DNA from: Acerihabitans sp015654925
GTDB lineage: Bacteria > Pseudomonadota > Gammaproteobacteria > Enterobacterales > Enterobacteriaceae
Assembly (NCBI RefSeq): GCF_047324175.1
Contig: NZ_CP178732.1
Location: 2,914,001 to 2,978,000, forward strand
Length of the DNA stretch: 64,000 bases
Reading direction: 5' to 3'
Shown in pieces: positions 1 through 9,415 of this stretch. A program made the position numbers and the translations under genes. The notes beneath the pieces are model-generated. The model was not told where the DNA came from and did no database searches. It saw only the letters and a program-made list of their open reading frames with translations. Positions within the stretch are counted from its first letter, which is position 1; each line of letters starts with the position of its first letter.

Positions 1-1
1 A

Positions 2-3000
2 ATTTACGTGGGCATATTCGCCAGTCGATGGGTGGTATCCTGCGGTGAAAATTATTATATAGAAAATGTAATTATTCCCAAACCTTTAGGATTGTTGCCT
101 ACAGCGGCATTATTAGCCGCCGGCGCGACGGCCGCCGGCGGATGGGATTTGTGGGATAAAACGCGGTCATGGCTGACGTGGTTCGGCAAACTGGCGGATA
201 TCGGCAAATTTCCCATGGCTGCCGCACAGATGCCTAATACCACCACCGCGTCACCGGGCAATCAATTCCTCTACTTAAAAACCGTTGAGTTCAGCGCCGC
301 CAGGGACACTCAGCCAAAAGAGCCGAATATAACCGATACCGGCGATAAAGCATTGGCCGAAGCCGACATCGAGACCGCAATGGTTACCACGGCCCCCTCA
401 ACGACCTCCGCGCCGCCGGCAAGTACGCTACGGCCCATCGACCAGGATCTGTCCGAAAAACCGCTGCCGCATCCAACAGGTTCATTTGTTTTCCTCATCG
501 ATGATCTTGAAATGCAACTGATCGTTGCGCCACGGAATGCCAGGAAATATTTGGATGAGCTAAAAACCGAGTTTTTACAAAACGCCGATAATCACGGCCA
601 TAAACTTCCTCAGTTATTAGCGCTGGACCATTTCCTGGGGGAGTATGTCATTAAGGTATTTCACCAGGGATTGTATTTTAAAGAGGATGCTAATCCGCTA
701 AACATCATTATATTTAAGAAAAACACCGAAAATTTTATCGATAAATGCAGACATAACCCACACGCAAGCCAGGCGACAATAGCTCACATAACTACTTATG
801 CATCGCGCCAAACGTTGCTGAGTAATTATATACTAAACATTGACAAACAATTAGTCCAGGCGAATGAAAACATTGATAATGCGCTTTTCAGCGAACTGCT
901 GGACATGCAACGTTATAACTCTTTTGAGGAAGCAAGAAAAATAATAAGACAAAAATCCATCAATGCGGATTTTATTAAAGATAATCACTTTAAAGAAATA
1001 ATGTCTTTATTACATATTATGGAAGATGCCTATAATCAATACTGCAATGAACTGATCATCGACGACACGGCCCCCATAGACAGGGTCATTTACCAGAATA
1101 ATAAAGGAATCTATAATGCATTGATAAAACATGACGGACAGGAGTTAAAAAATTCCCTGATAAAATTGAGATTTTTCTTTATTTTTGAATACACGCGCAG
1201 CAATGGCATTAGCGTGCACAGTTCTAATTTTTTATTGCCAGGAGAATTATCAAATCATTGGTATCTATTTTCCGAAGATGAAATGGAATTACAGCATACG
1301 AAAGTGGAAAATATTTTGGTTACAGAGCTTGATAATTTACTTAATCAACGTTCCGATAGCTATCCAAATATTTCTCTATTGATCCGCATCATTGAATTAT
1401 CACGATTAAATGAACACATGACGTATAGTTCTGACCGCTGGCAGGAGAAAAACATTTTCCCTTTTACCATGACCTACAATATCTTAAAGGAGGTGCTAAC
1501 CTATAACAGCCAGGAAAAAGAAAAAGTCAAAAATTTGAAATTCTGGTACCGGGATTATCTTAATATATTAGAGAAAGCAAAAATATCCTTTGTACTATTG
1601 ATTTATATCACGGACTTACAGGAAAAATTTAATGATAATATTGAAATTTATTTAAATAGCCCTGTATTCTCTGGTGTGGAAACAAATATTCAAAAAGTCA
1701 TCAATGCAAAAATTATGGCAGCCAAAAGCCTTATCAGCGGACAACAAGGTGATGCCTATGATGATGACAGGCTACTCTCCGAATATGAGAAAATGATAGC
1801 AACCGGCAATCTGGATGTAATAATTAAAGCGGCCGCAATTTGGTATTTATCTTACGAACAACACCGAACAATTCGCATGCTTAGCACGGTAAATGTCTTA
1901 TATGTCATAAAAAAGTTTATCATCCTAAATAAATATATTCACATTGAGCTAGGCATGAGGAACCAACTGGTTTACTCCAGCGTGTTTAAATTAGAAAGTC
2001 GCACACATTTTGCTTCGCTTGGGGACTATTATCAACAGTTCATTGAATATAAACTTCATGACTCATATCATGAGGCGGTAAATATGACAACCATGGCGCT
2101 AGGGAATGCTACCATCGGCTTGGTTGAATTGATATATCCGCCCAAAGAAATTTATACCTTTAAAATATTTTCCCGAAATTTTGTAGTTAATCCGGCATCG
2201 CCTTTAACTTCCTTTTCCTTTCCGCATAATAATATCGGTTTCATCTCATTATTTAAAACCCAAAGCAACAGGTTTTACGCCTTGTCGACTTTAAATAGCT
2301 TGTCCTTCATTATTAATATTACTCATCTGCAACATTCCTCACTCATTAAACAACTTATAACGCATTGGAAAAATAGCGGCATCAATTTAAATATCAGAAA
2401 TAGGCCACACTTAGGGGTTAATGAAACCGAGATGATGTCATTACTGTCCCTGGCCGCAAATGACATTAAAGCCAATGAGCCGGTTATCAACTTCTTACTC
2501 AGGCAGCCAGAATCCGATCTGGAGCAAAATGCCATTCCACCTTATAGTTTTTCGCCGGTCAGAAATGAAGACATTGCGTCAACGATAAGTGATTATAGCA
2601 TCCACTTTTCGGAAAACGTGCAGCCTCTCGCGATCAATGTCCCGTTAATCACTAGTATCGATAATTTAAATCAGGCTACGCTGATTGAAATTGCCGATCA
2701 GCTAAAAGAATCATTACTAAAACATACCTGGCCGGAATATATCGGGCAGCTGCTACCCTTTTTTGAAATCCTAGTGCGCCACTGGTATGATGAGGAGCAT
2801 GAGATACAATTCCATGAAATTATATTCGATCTTTTTGACGTAGTGATGACATGTTTCAATATAGGGAACAGAGTACAGAAGCTGGCGAATGTGAGTTTGA
2901 ATAATTTACTGGAAAAAGCCGTTCGGCTCAAAATATCCAGGGGTAGAATGATGCCATTTATTGCCGCCGAACTTGCCTCCATAGCCCCGAAATTTGCGAA

Positions 3001-5491
3001 CACGGGCGGTAAAATTGCTTTACAAGAGTTAAGCTCTTTAATAAACCCCAGCCCCATTTCACCGTCATTATTATTCAACTTGCGAAAACAAAAATCCCAT
3101 AAAAAAATCGCTGAAAGCATCGCTATGGTAAATGAATCGATCAGGAAAGAAATCACACGTAAAAAAAACCAGCGGCAAGCTTGGAAAGTGGATATGGAGG
3201 GTAAAACATTTCATCAGCAGGGAGATATTTGGATTGACGGTGACAATAGCAAGAGAAAATATATCAAAAATAATAATGATTTTTTCAGGGTCTATGAAGA
3301 TAACAACCAGCTATTGCGCATTGTAAACGCTCAAGCCGCCAATGATAAAAATTTAGCTATCCCCATTGTAAAAGGCCCCACCGGTGACTGGATTGCCGAT
3401 CGTACTGATTTATTCAACTACCGCGAATTTCCGCGTAATCTCATGCAGCTCAGCGGGAAAAATCTTTTGGGGCTGGAATCCATTGAATCCGAACCATTGT
3501 CTCCGGTTGAGAGTGAAAGCCGCTACAATTATGAGAAAATTGAATTTCATAAAAAAGTATTGAGATTTTATCTTTATAAAAATGACTATGCGCGCAGTCT
3601 TATTGCGGGCACGGCAAATCATGAACATTTTCTTTACAAATTCAATAAAAATTTATTCTTTCGAAAAGAAATTGTCGATCTGTTAAAAATAAACTCCAGT
3701 AGCGTCGCTGAATCCATGCTTATCGATGCGTTAAATACGTTAAACGATCGCCAGGATGCTATTGTCAGATTCCGTGCCATTACCTCATGGACAGATAGTG
3801 GCGACGTCAATCCGATAACCTATTATGCGCTAACGGTTGATATTGAAGAAATCAGATACATACTTGATCTGCGTGAAATGAGAGCGCATTTAAAACTGTC
3901 TGATAAAAGAGATGTATTTACGCATAATGAATGGGTAATGATGTATCGACATGATGTAAATATAGGTTATGATCTTGTTAAATATAAAGATTTTGAACAC
4001 GTTGAGGATGCGAAATATTTCCCTTTTCGTGAATCGATGTCCGCCTCTAACTATATCAAGGATGGGTATTTACTTACCGAGCCTACCTGGTATCAGGCTT
4101 CACTTGTTAAAAAATCCAATCGCGCCTACAATTCAAAACATTCTTTTCAGCGAACTGCTGCCAAAGACTTTCGTTCTGCCATGCGCTCGCTTCGCCATAG
4201 TAAAAAAATTCATTTCGATAAGCAAGAATATCCGATAAAAATATTATATCGATGTGGAAAAATTAATGTCGAAACATTTGATCTATTAATAAATATAATC
4301 CAATCAGCAAAAATTGATTCATATAACAGCGGCGCCCTGTTAACGCATAAAGTACGAATATCCAGCATCGAAGAATTATTAAAAGTCAACGAAGGGAAAT
4401 TAGTTGGATTTTACTCGTTAGGCAATCAATTAGAGCATTTGCTCCTCTCCTTGGGCAATGGCCGGTTTACCGGGGTACAAAACAATTTTTTTGATAATGG
4501 CTTGCCGGAACGTCCTTCTATTATCATTGCTGAACAAATGGGGGAATTTGTCGGCGGGATTTTAGCATTGAGGCAGGTAGAAAAAAGGCTTATTGTCCTC
4601 ACCGGTGCCGCATTTGGTTCGATTGAAGATAGCCCCACGCTACTCGATTCCTTGCCCCAGGAATCGATGCCGAAATATTTTGTTGATGGGCGTTTACTAG
4701 AACATCGCCAGCAAGTAATACCACGTCAGCGAGTATTATTGGGCAAAGATTGCCGCATCGAAGCCATTAACGATCTTGGCACCCGCATACGGATAAAAAT
4801 GCATGGCGCCCCTTTTAATATCAATCATATGGATGCTATAGAATTTTCGGATATTATCCGCGGGCTCCCCCATCTGGAAAACGCCGTGTTTAACCTGCGA
4901 GAACTGACCAGTATCGAGCTATTTTCCTGTTATGGCGGATATGGCAACCGCTATTCGACCGCGCAGATCCTGGCTGATGAACTGGGGGTTGACGTTAAAG
5001 CGTTTCCCCATAAAGTCAGTGATGATATCAGAACCAGACGTCCGGAATGGTTTAGGGTTTTTCATCCCAAACAAAAAAAAAGCTTGAGTATTATCGACAC
5101 CCTCCATCCGCATGACAATATAACACCGAAAATGGCGCAGAAGATCCACCGCACATTCCACGATTTATGGGGTTCACTGCGCGACACGATAAATTCGCTG
5201 ACCGCCTCCAGGCAAAAACGGGATCATGAAAATATTCCGCCAATTTATATCGATTTATTAAAGCTGATTATTTTACATGAACCGGAAAACCCGGTTAAAA
5301 TCGGCGGAATTGAATTAAGCGACGCGTCGCTCTCTCTGCTCCGGCATATTTTGGCTGAATATGACATCGACGGAATTGAGGAGCCTGAAATCATCGAGCA
5401 GACATTTTTGGACATTATATTATCCATTGATGAACTGCGCTATTTATCCGACGGCTTTAACGATCCTATCCCCAGCGGGGAAGATCGGTAG
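2..5491 (+). CDS. Very large toxin-like protein, 5' end cut by the window (partial)
   Basis: The frame is open from the first bases of the window to a TAG at 5489-5491. The first in-window start is a GTG at 8 (1827 codons), but the gene may begin upstream. I do not recognise a named family. Visible features, numbered from that GTG: a small hydrophobic Ala/Gly-rich stretch near residues 25-45, a Pro/Thr/Ser-rich linker near 75-160, then a long mixed alpha-rich body without obvious repeats. Near the C-terminus a His-Gly (His1599) preceded by beta-like residues and a Ser-Cys-Tyr-Gly-Gly (Cys1641) preceded by hydrophobics resemble the His-Gly / Cys layout of clan CD (caspase-like, C80) cysteine peptidases found in large bacterial toxins; this is inference. 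The gene is clearly richer in A+T than the G+C-rich genes after it, which suggests transfer. No secretion partner or immunity gene is visible in the window. A large effector or insecticidal-type toxin is the best guess. Confidence 0.6.
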   Translation: MYVGIFASRWVVSCGENYYIENVIIPKPLGLLPTAALLAAGATAAGGWDLWDKTRSWLTWFGKLADIGKFPMAAAQMPNTTTASPGNQFLYLKTVEFSAARDTQPKEPNITDTGDKALAEADIETAMVTTAPSTTSAPPASTLRPIDQDLSEKPLPHPTGSFVFLIDDLEMQLIVAPRNARKYLDELKTEFLQNADNHGHKLPQLLALDHFLGEYVIKVFHQGLYFKEDANPLNIIIFKKNTENFIDKCRHNPHASQATIAHITTYASRQTLLSNYILNIDKQLVQANENIDNALFSELLDMQRYNSFEEARKIIRQKSINADFIKDNHFKEIMSLLHIMEDAYNQYCNELIIDDTAPIDRVIYQNNKGIYNALIKHDGQELKNSLIKLRFFFIFEYTRSNGISVHSSNFLLPGELSNHWYLFSEDEMELQHTKVENILVTELDNLLNQRSDSYPNISLLIRIIELSRLNEHMTYSSDRWQEKNIFPFTMTYNILKEVLTYNSQEKEKVKNLKFWYRDYLNILEKAKISFVLLIYITDLQEKFNDNIEIYLNSPVFSGVETNIQKVINAKIMAAKSLISGQQGDAYDDDRLLSEYEKMIATGNLDVIIKAAAIWYLSYEQHRTIRMLSTVNVLYVIKKFIILNKYIHIELGMRNQLVYSSVFKLESRTHFASLGDYYQQFIEYKLHDSYHEAVNMTTMALGNATIGLVELIYPPKEIYTFKIFSRNFVVNPASPLTSFSFPHNNIGFISLFKTQSNRFYALSTLNSLSFIINITHLQHSSLIKQLITHWKNSGINLNIRNRPHLGVNETEMMSLLSLAANDIKANEPVINFLLRQPESDLEQNAIPPYSFSPVRNEDIASTISDYSIHFSENVQPLAINVPLITSIDNLNQATLIEIADQLKESLLKHTWPEYIGQLLPFFEILVRHWYDEEHEIQFHEIIFDLFDVVMTCFNIGNRVQKLANVSLNNLLEKAVRLKISRGRMMPFIAAELASIAPKFANTGGKIALQELSSLINPSPISPSLLFNLRKQKSHKKIAESIAMVNESIRKEITRKKNQRQAWKVDMEGKTFHQQGDIWIDGDNSKRKYIKNNNDFFRVYEDNNQLLRIVNAQAANDKNLAIPIVKGPTGDWIADRTDLFNYREFPRNLMQLSGKNLLGLESIESEPLSPVESESRYNYEKIEFHKKVLRFYLYKNDYARSLIAGTANHEHFLYKFNKNLFFRKEIVDLLKINSSSVAESMLIDALNTLNDRQDAIVRFRAITSWTDSGDVNPITYYALTVDIEEIRYILDLREMRAHLKLSDKRDVFTHNEWVMMYRHDVNIGYDLVKYKDFEHVEDAKYFPFRESMSASNYIKDGYLLTEPTWYQASLVKKSNRAYNSKHSFQRTAAKDFRSAMRSLRHSKKIHFDKQEYPIKILYRCGKINVETFDLLINIIQSAKIDSYNSGALLTHKVRISSIEELLKVNEGKLVGFYSLGNQLEHLLLSLGNGRFTGVQNNFFDNGLPERPSIIIAEQMGEFVGGILALRQVEKRLIVLTGAAFGSIEDSPTLLDSLPQESMPKYFVDGRLLEHRQQVIPRQRVLLGKDCRIEAINDLGTRIRIKMHGAPFNINHMDAIEFSDIIRGLPHLENAVFNLRELTSIELFSCYGGYGNRYSTAQILADELGVDVKAFPHKVSDDIRTRRPEWFRVFHPKQKKSLSIIDTLHPHDNITPKMAQKIHRTFHDLWGSLRDTINSLTASRQKRDHENIPPIYIDLLKLIILHEPENPVKIGGIELSDASLSLLRHILAEYDIDGIEEPEIIEQTFLDIILSIDELRYLSDGFNDPIPSGEDR

Positions 5492-5516
5492 CGCGGGCCC
5501 CCCGGGCAACCCGCGC
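5491..5516. terminator. G+C-rich hairpin between convergent genes
   Basis: A 7-bp perfect stem (5491-5497 with 5510-5516) lies between the stop of the large toxin-like gene and the stop of selO. It has no T-run on either side, so it may be a weak bidirectional terminator or only a stable structure. Confidence 0.35.
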
Positions 5517-5521
5517 AAGAT

Positions 5522-6973
5522 CTAGCTGGAGCAGGATATTTCCAGGTGCCTGCCCCACTCCGGCGGCAACGCCGCCAGATCGTCGAGATCGGGGTCGTCG
5601 GTATAAGGGCGGCGCAGCGCCTCATGCAGGCGGCGCAGGAATGAGAGGTCATTTTTTCCGGCGCCGTCAATCGCCAACTGCGCCAGATAATTGCGCAGGA
5701 TAAATTTAGGGTTTTTGGCCTGCATCGATTCACGGCGCTGGTCGTCCGCGATGCCTTCTTGCAGCAGCCGCCGACGGTAGGCTTGATACCAGTGGTCGAA
5801 GGCCGCCAGATCCTTCATATCATCGCGCAGGGGCGAACGAGCGTTGGCCGCCTCGCTTTCGCTTAGCAGGCGAAACAGCCGGGTATAATCACTGCCTTCT
5901 TTGCTCATCAGGCTCAGTAATCCGGTCAATAAGTCGTTATCCTGCTTATCCACCGTGTGCAAACCCAGTTTAGCGCGCATCTCTCCGCCATAGGCGCGCA
6001 TTAGCGCGGGTTCGTAATGGCCCAGCGCCAGCTCCAGATCGCTCACCGGCATCAAGCCGGACAGCGCCTGGGCCAAACGGTGCAAATTCCATAACGCTAC
6101 CGCCGGCTGGTTGTCGAACGCATAGCGTCCCTGATGATCGGTATGATTGCATATGTATCCCGGCTGATAGGCATCCAGGAACCCGAACGGGCCATAATCC
6201 ATGGTGGTGCCCAAAATGGACATATTATCGGTATTCATGACGCCATGGGCGAAACCAACGGCCTGCCATTGGGCAATAGTGCGCGCCGTGCGTTCCACCA
6301 CATCCGTGAACCAGAGCCGATAGCGGCCTTCTTGCCCCGCCAGCGCCGGCCAGTGGCGATCGATCGCATAGTCGGCCAGTTGCCGCACTTTGTCCGGCTC
6401 GCGGCGATAATAAAAATGCTCGAAATGGCCGAAGCGCACATGGCTTTGCGCGATGCGCAGCAACATCGCTCCCGGTTCCGGCTGCTCCCGCCATACCGGC
6501 TCGTCGCTGGTGACAATGGTCAAGGCCCGGGTGCTATCGATGCCCAGATAATGCAGCGCTTCCGAGGCCAAAAACTCCCGCACCACCGAGCGCAGCACCG
6601 CGCGGCCGTCGCCCATGCGCGAATAAGGCGTATGCCCGGCGCCTTTTAAGTGCCAATCAAACATCCTGCCGTCCGGCAATTGCTGTTCGCCGAGCAAAAT
6701 ACCGCGCCCGTCCCCCAACTGCCCGGCCCACACGCCGAATTGATGCCCGCTGTAGACCTGGGCCAGCGGCTGCATGCCGGGCAACAGCTGTTCGCCGGAC
6801 CAGACGGCGGCATGCCGTTCATCGAATAAGTGGGCCGGCAGCGCCAGTTCCCGGGCCAAATCCTCGCTATGATAGAGTAAACGCGCGCCGCGCAGCGGCG
6901 TCGGCGCCAGGGCGGTATAGAATTCCGGCAACCGCTGGAAATAGGTATTATTGAATATGGGGTTTTCGGCCAT
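5522..6973 (-). CDS. selO: Protein adenylyltransferase SelO (YdiU)
   Basis: A pseudokinase-fold enzyme that transfers AMP from ATP to hydroxyl side chains of proteins and is linked to oxidative stress responses. The 483-residue product matches the usual length. It carries the family block with Tyr-Ser-Gly-His-Gln-Phe-Gly and Gln-Leu-Gly-Asp-Gly-Arg-Gly near residues 80-100, Gly-Ala-Gly and Arg-Met-Gly-Asp-Gly-Arg soon after, and a Met-Asn-Thr-Asp-Asn-Met active-site block near the middle. It ends in Ser-Cys-Ser-Ser, the conserved C-terminal tail where eukaryotic members have selenocysteine. The frame extends further upstream, but the ATG at 6973 is preferred because a GGAGG lies just before it and the N-terminus then aligns with the family. 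It is the last gene of a minus-strand run after lplA, with a 92-base gap. Confidence 0.95.
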   Translation of the reverse strand: MAENPIFNNTYFQRLPEFYTALAPTPLRGARLLYHSEDLARELALPAHLFDERHAAVWSGEQLLPGMQPLAQVYSGHQFGVWAGQLGDGRGILLGEQQLPDGRMFDWHLKGAGHTPYSRMGDGRAVLRSVVREFLASEALHYLGIDSTRALTIVTSDEPVWREQPEPGAMLLRIAQSHVRFGHFEHFYYRREPDKVRQLADYAIDRHWPALAGQEGRYRLWFTDVVERTARTIAQWQAVGFAHGVMNTDNMSILGTTMDYGPFGFLDAYQPGYICNHTDHQGRYAFDNQPAVALWNLHRLAQALSGLMPVSDLELALGHYEPALMRAYGGEMRAKLGLHTVDKQDNDLLTGLLSLMSKEGSDYTRLFRLLSESEAANARSPLRDDMKDLAAFDHWYQAYRRRLLQEGIADDQRRESMQAKNPKFILRNYLAQLAIDGAGKNDLSFLRRLHEALRRPYTDDPDLDDLAALPPEWGRHLEISCSS

Positions 6974-7065
6974 GGACGCCTCCTTACTTAAGTGTAGAAC
7001 GTCAGGAGCCGTCCGGCAGGCATCACCGATACGATACGCGATATCAGCGCGGCCCGGCGACCGGC

Positions 7066-8082
7066 TCAGCGCACCTGATTGGTCAGCCAGTCGGTAAATT
7101 CGGCCAGCGATGCCCGATCCTGCGGGTGCCGGGCCATCATCCGGCGGCATAATAAATCGATCGCATCGGCCCGGTAGGCTACGCCGCGCAATGCGGCGGA
7201 CAGTTCTTCCAGCGGAGTGGGATTCAGGCTGTCGGTAAACAGCTGGCTGCGGGTGATTACGCCATGTTCGACGTCAAAATGCAATTCCACCCCGCCCCAG
7301 ATAAAACGGGTATCCAGGGTATGGCTGAAGGCCGGCGCCTGGCCGAAATTCCATTCCCATCCGCTTTGCTTGATAAACTGTTCGGTAAAGCCGGGTAAAT
7401 CCGGAATATGCCGGGGTGAGATGATTTCCGGTTCCACCGTTTCGCCATACCAGTGGCCAAAAGCGTGCTGGAGGTGTCGGCACAGCAGCGGATGAGTAAT
7501 GCCGGGCATGACGTCGATTAAATTGGCCACCCTGGCGCGTACGGACGTGATCCCCTTGGCCTGGAGCTTTTTCCGATCGGGATTGAGATACAGCGCCAGG
7601 CGATCGAGATCGGCATTTAGCAGCAGCGTGCCGTGGTGAAATCCCCGATCGGAGGTTTCGCGGTAAGCGGAACCGGAAATTTTACGTTCCCCGTCCGGGG
7701 TGCCCAGGACCAAATCGTTGCGCCCGGAAGCGATGGCCGCAATGCCCATATCATGCAGGCCGTTAAGAATAATTTGCGTGGAGATGGATTTATCATATTC
7801 AGGTTTGCCGGCCATAAAGGTAAAACACGTGTTGCCCAGATCATGGAACACCGCCCCGCCGCCGCTGCTGCGCCGCGCCAGCTTGACCCGGTCTTGCTCC
7901 ATCCGGCGGGTATTGCACTCCTTCCACGGGTTCTGCGCGCGGCCTATCACCACGGTATCGGCATTACGCCATAAGAACAGCACCCGTTGGGTAGGGGGCA
8001 TCTGGCGGAAAATGCACTCTTCCACCGCCAGGTTAAACCAGGGATCGTGCGAATCAGACAGTAATAAACGTAAAGACGACAT
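7066..8082 (-). CDS. lplA: Lipoate-protein ligase A
   Basis: Activates free lipoate with ATP and attaches it to lysines of the E2 subunits of 2-oxoacid dehydrogenases and of GcvH, in the cytoplasm. The product is 338 residues, the E. coli length. The catalytic domain shows Arg-Arg-Ser-Ser-Gly-Gly-Gly-Ala-Val-Phe-His-Asp near residues 70-80 (lipoyl-AMP binding loop), with Asn-Pro-Trp-Lys-Glu-Cys-Asn upstream of it, and the C-terminal accessory domain is complete. It follows nlpC after 35 bases in the same direction, so cotranscription with nlpC and the btu genes is likely. In E. coli lplA lies elsewhere, so this placement is a local difference. Confidence 0.95.
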   Translation of the reverse strand: MSSLRLLLSDSHDPWFNLAVEECIFRQMPPTQRVLFLWRNADTVVIGRAQNPWKECNTRRMEQDRVKLARRSSGGGAVFHDLGNTCFTFMAGKPEYDKSISTQIILNGLHDMGIAAIASGRNDLVLGTPDGERKISGSAYRETSDRGFHHGTLLLNADLDRLALYLNPDRKKLQAKGITSVRARVANLIDVMPGITHPLLCRHLQHAFGHWYGETVEPEIISPRHIPDLPGFTEQFIKQSGWEWNFGQAPAFSHTLDTRFIWGGVELHFDVEHGVITRSQLFTDSLNPTPLEELSAALRGVAYRADAIDLLCRRMMARHPQDRASLAEFTDWLTNQVR

Positions 8083-8117
8083 GCTTTCTCCCGCCCATGG
8101 ACCACCGGGTCAAACGG

Positions 8118-8585
8118 TTAAATACGCCTGGCCTGCCAGTAAGTTTTGCGCCAGTACACGTTATCCAGCGATGAACGAATGACGCCCTGGCTGGTAGAGG
8201 CGTGGATAAACAGATCGTTGTTATCGTAAATCCCCACGTGCAGGCCGTTGCTGCCGCTACCGGTTTTAAAAAACACCAAATCCCCCGGCAGCAGGTCGTC
8301 GCGAGAGATGCGGGTACCGATTTTGGTCTGCGCTTCGGTGGTGCGCGGCAATATAATGGCAAAACGATCCCGGAAGGTGCGGAACACAAATCCCGAGCAG
8401 TCCACCCCGCCGCGATCCAGGCCGCCATACCGATAAGGAACCCCATGCCACTGCCGCAATTGGGAGTGCAACTGGGCCTTGACCAGATTGGTATTGGCCA
8501 GCCGGGGATCGGGCGGGGGCGCATGATGGCTACAGCCGGCCAGAAACAGCGCCAGCACCACTACCCAAAAAGAAATCCGTCTCAT
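8118..8585 (-). CDS. nlpC: NlpC/P60 family lipoprotein (peptidoglycan endopeptidase)
   Basis: A 155-residue lipoprotein with a hydrophobic signal ending in Leu-Ala-Gly-Cys (lipidated Cys18), followed by an NlpC/P60 cysteine peptidase domain of the kind that cleaves cell wall peptides. The catalytic cysteine lies in Val-Asp-Cys-Ser-Gly-Phe, the histidine in His-Val-Gly-Ile-Tyr, and the third polar residue in Phe-Ile-His-Ala-Ser. Seven bases separate it from btuD, as in the btuCED-nlpC arrangement of other enterobacteria, which supports one transcript. The substrate of NlpC itself is not well defined, so the endopeptidase role is by family. Confidence 0.92.
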   Translation of the reverse strand: MRRISFWVVVLALFLAGCSHHAPPPDPRLANTNLVKAQLHSQLRQWHGVPYRYGGLDRGGVDCSGFVFRTFRDRFAIILPRTTEAQTKIGTRISRDDLLPGDLVFFKTGSGSNGLHVGIYDNNDLFIHASTSQGVIRSSLDNVYWRKTYWQARRI

Positions 8586-8592
8586 TTTCTAC

Positions 8593-9399
8593 TCATAAGC
8601 AAGTCGTGTGATGTACCGCCTGGCCAGGCTCCTGGCCATACGCGAACAGCCACGGCCGGGAGCCGGCCTGTAATAGGGTGAAATCCACCCCAAAAACCGG
8701 CGATAACACCGCCGGGTGCATGATTTGCCGCGCATCGCCCTGCGCCGCCAGCCTACCCTCTGACATCAGCCAGACTTCGCTGGCATGTTGCAGCGTGTGG
8801 TTAAGATCGTGGGCGCAAACCACCACGGCGATGCCGGATTGGGCCACCTCCGCCAGCAGGGCGTCAAGCGCCACGCGCTGCGCGATATCCAGGCTGGCGG
8901 CCGGTTCGTCCAATAATAGCAGGCCGGCCCGCGGATTGAGCGCCGGCCAGATTTGTAATAATACCGCCGCCAGTCTGACCCGTTGCCATTCGCCGCCGGA
9001 GAGATGAGTCAACGGCCGGGCCAATTTATCCGTCAGGGCCAAGGCATCGGCAAGATAGGATACGGTGCGATCGATCTCTTTCGTCCCTGCATTCAGGGGC
9101 TGGTGCAAGGCCAGATATTGAAATACCGGCATGGCGGCATAAGGCAGTGCTTGCTGGCATAGATATCCCCGTCGCAGTGCAAGCTGCGCCCCGCCCCATG
9201 ACGTTATGGGCTGGCCCATGAGGGTAATATCGCCGCCGCAGGGTTGCAGGCCGCCGATGCAGGCCAGCAAAGTGCTTTTGCCCGCGCCGTTAGGGCCGAT
9301 GATGTGGACCAGGCCGCCGGGACTCACCTGCGCGGATATTTCCGCCAGCCGGTGGGCCACCGTCACCCGATTCAGGGCCAGCAGGGTATAATCCGTCAT
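8593..9399 (-). CDS. btuD: Vitamin B12 import ATP-binding protein
   Basis: ATPase subunit of the BtuCDF transporter that moves cobalamin from the periplasm across the inner membrane. The 268-residue product has a Walker A Gly-Pro-Asn-Gly-Ala-Gly-Lys-Ser-Thr near residue 40, the signature Leu-Ser-Gly-Gly-Glu-Trp-Gln-Arg and a Walker B Leu-Leu-Leu-Leu-Asp-Glu-Pro. The frame is open for 31 codons upstream into btuE, but the ATG at 9399 gives the family N-terminus and sits 17 bases after the btuE stop. The last residues, about 20 more than E. coli BtuD, differ from it. The periplasmic partner BtuF is not in this window. Confidence 0.93.
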   Translation of the reverse strand: MTDYTLLALNRVTVAHRLAEISAQVSPGGLVHIIGPNGAGKSTLLACIGGLQPCGGDITLMGQPITSWGGAQLALRRGYLCQQALPYAAMPVFQYLALHQPLNAGTKEIDRTVSYLADALALTDKLARPLTHLSGGEWQRVRLAAVLLQIWPALNPRAGLLLLDEPAASLDIAQRVALDALLAEVAQSGIAVVVCAHDLNHTLQHASEVWLMSEGRLAAQGDARQIMHPAVLSPVFGVDFTLLQAGSRPWLFAYGQEPGQAVHHTTCL

Positions 9400-9415
9400 G
9401 GGGTTATCCCGGCGA

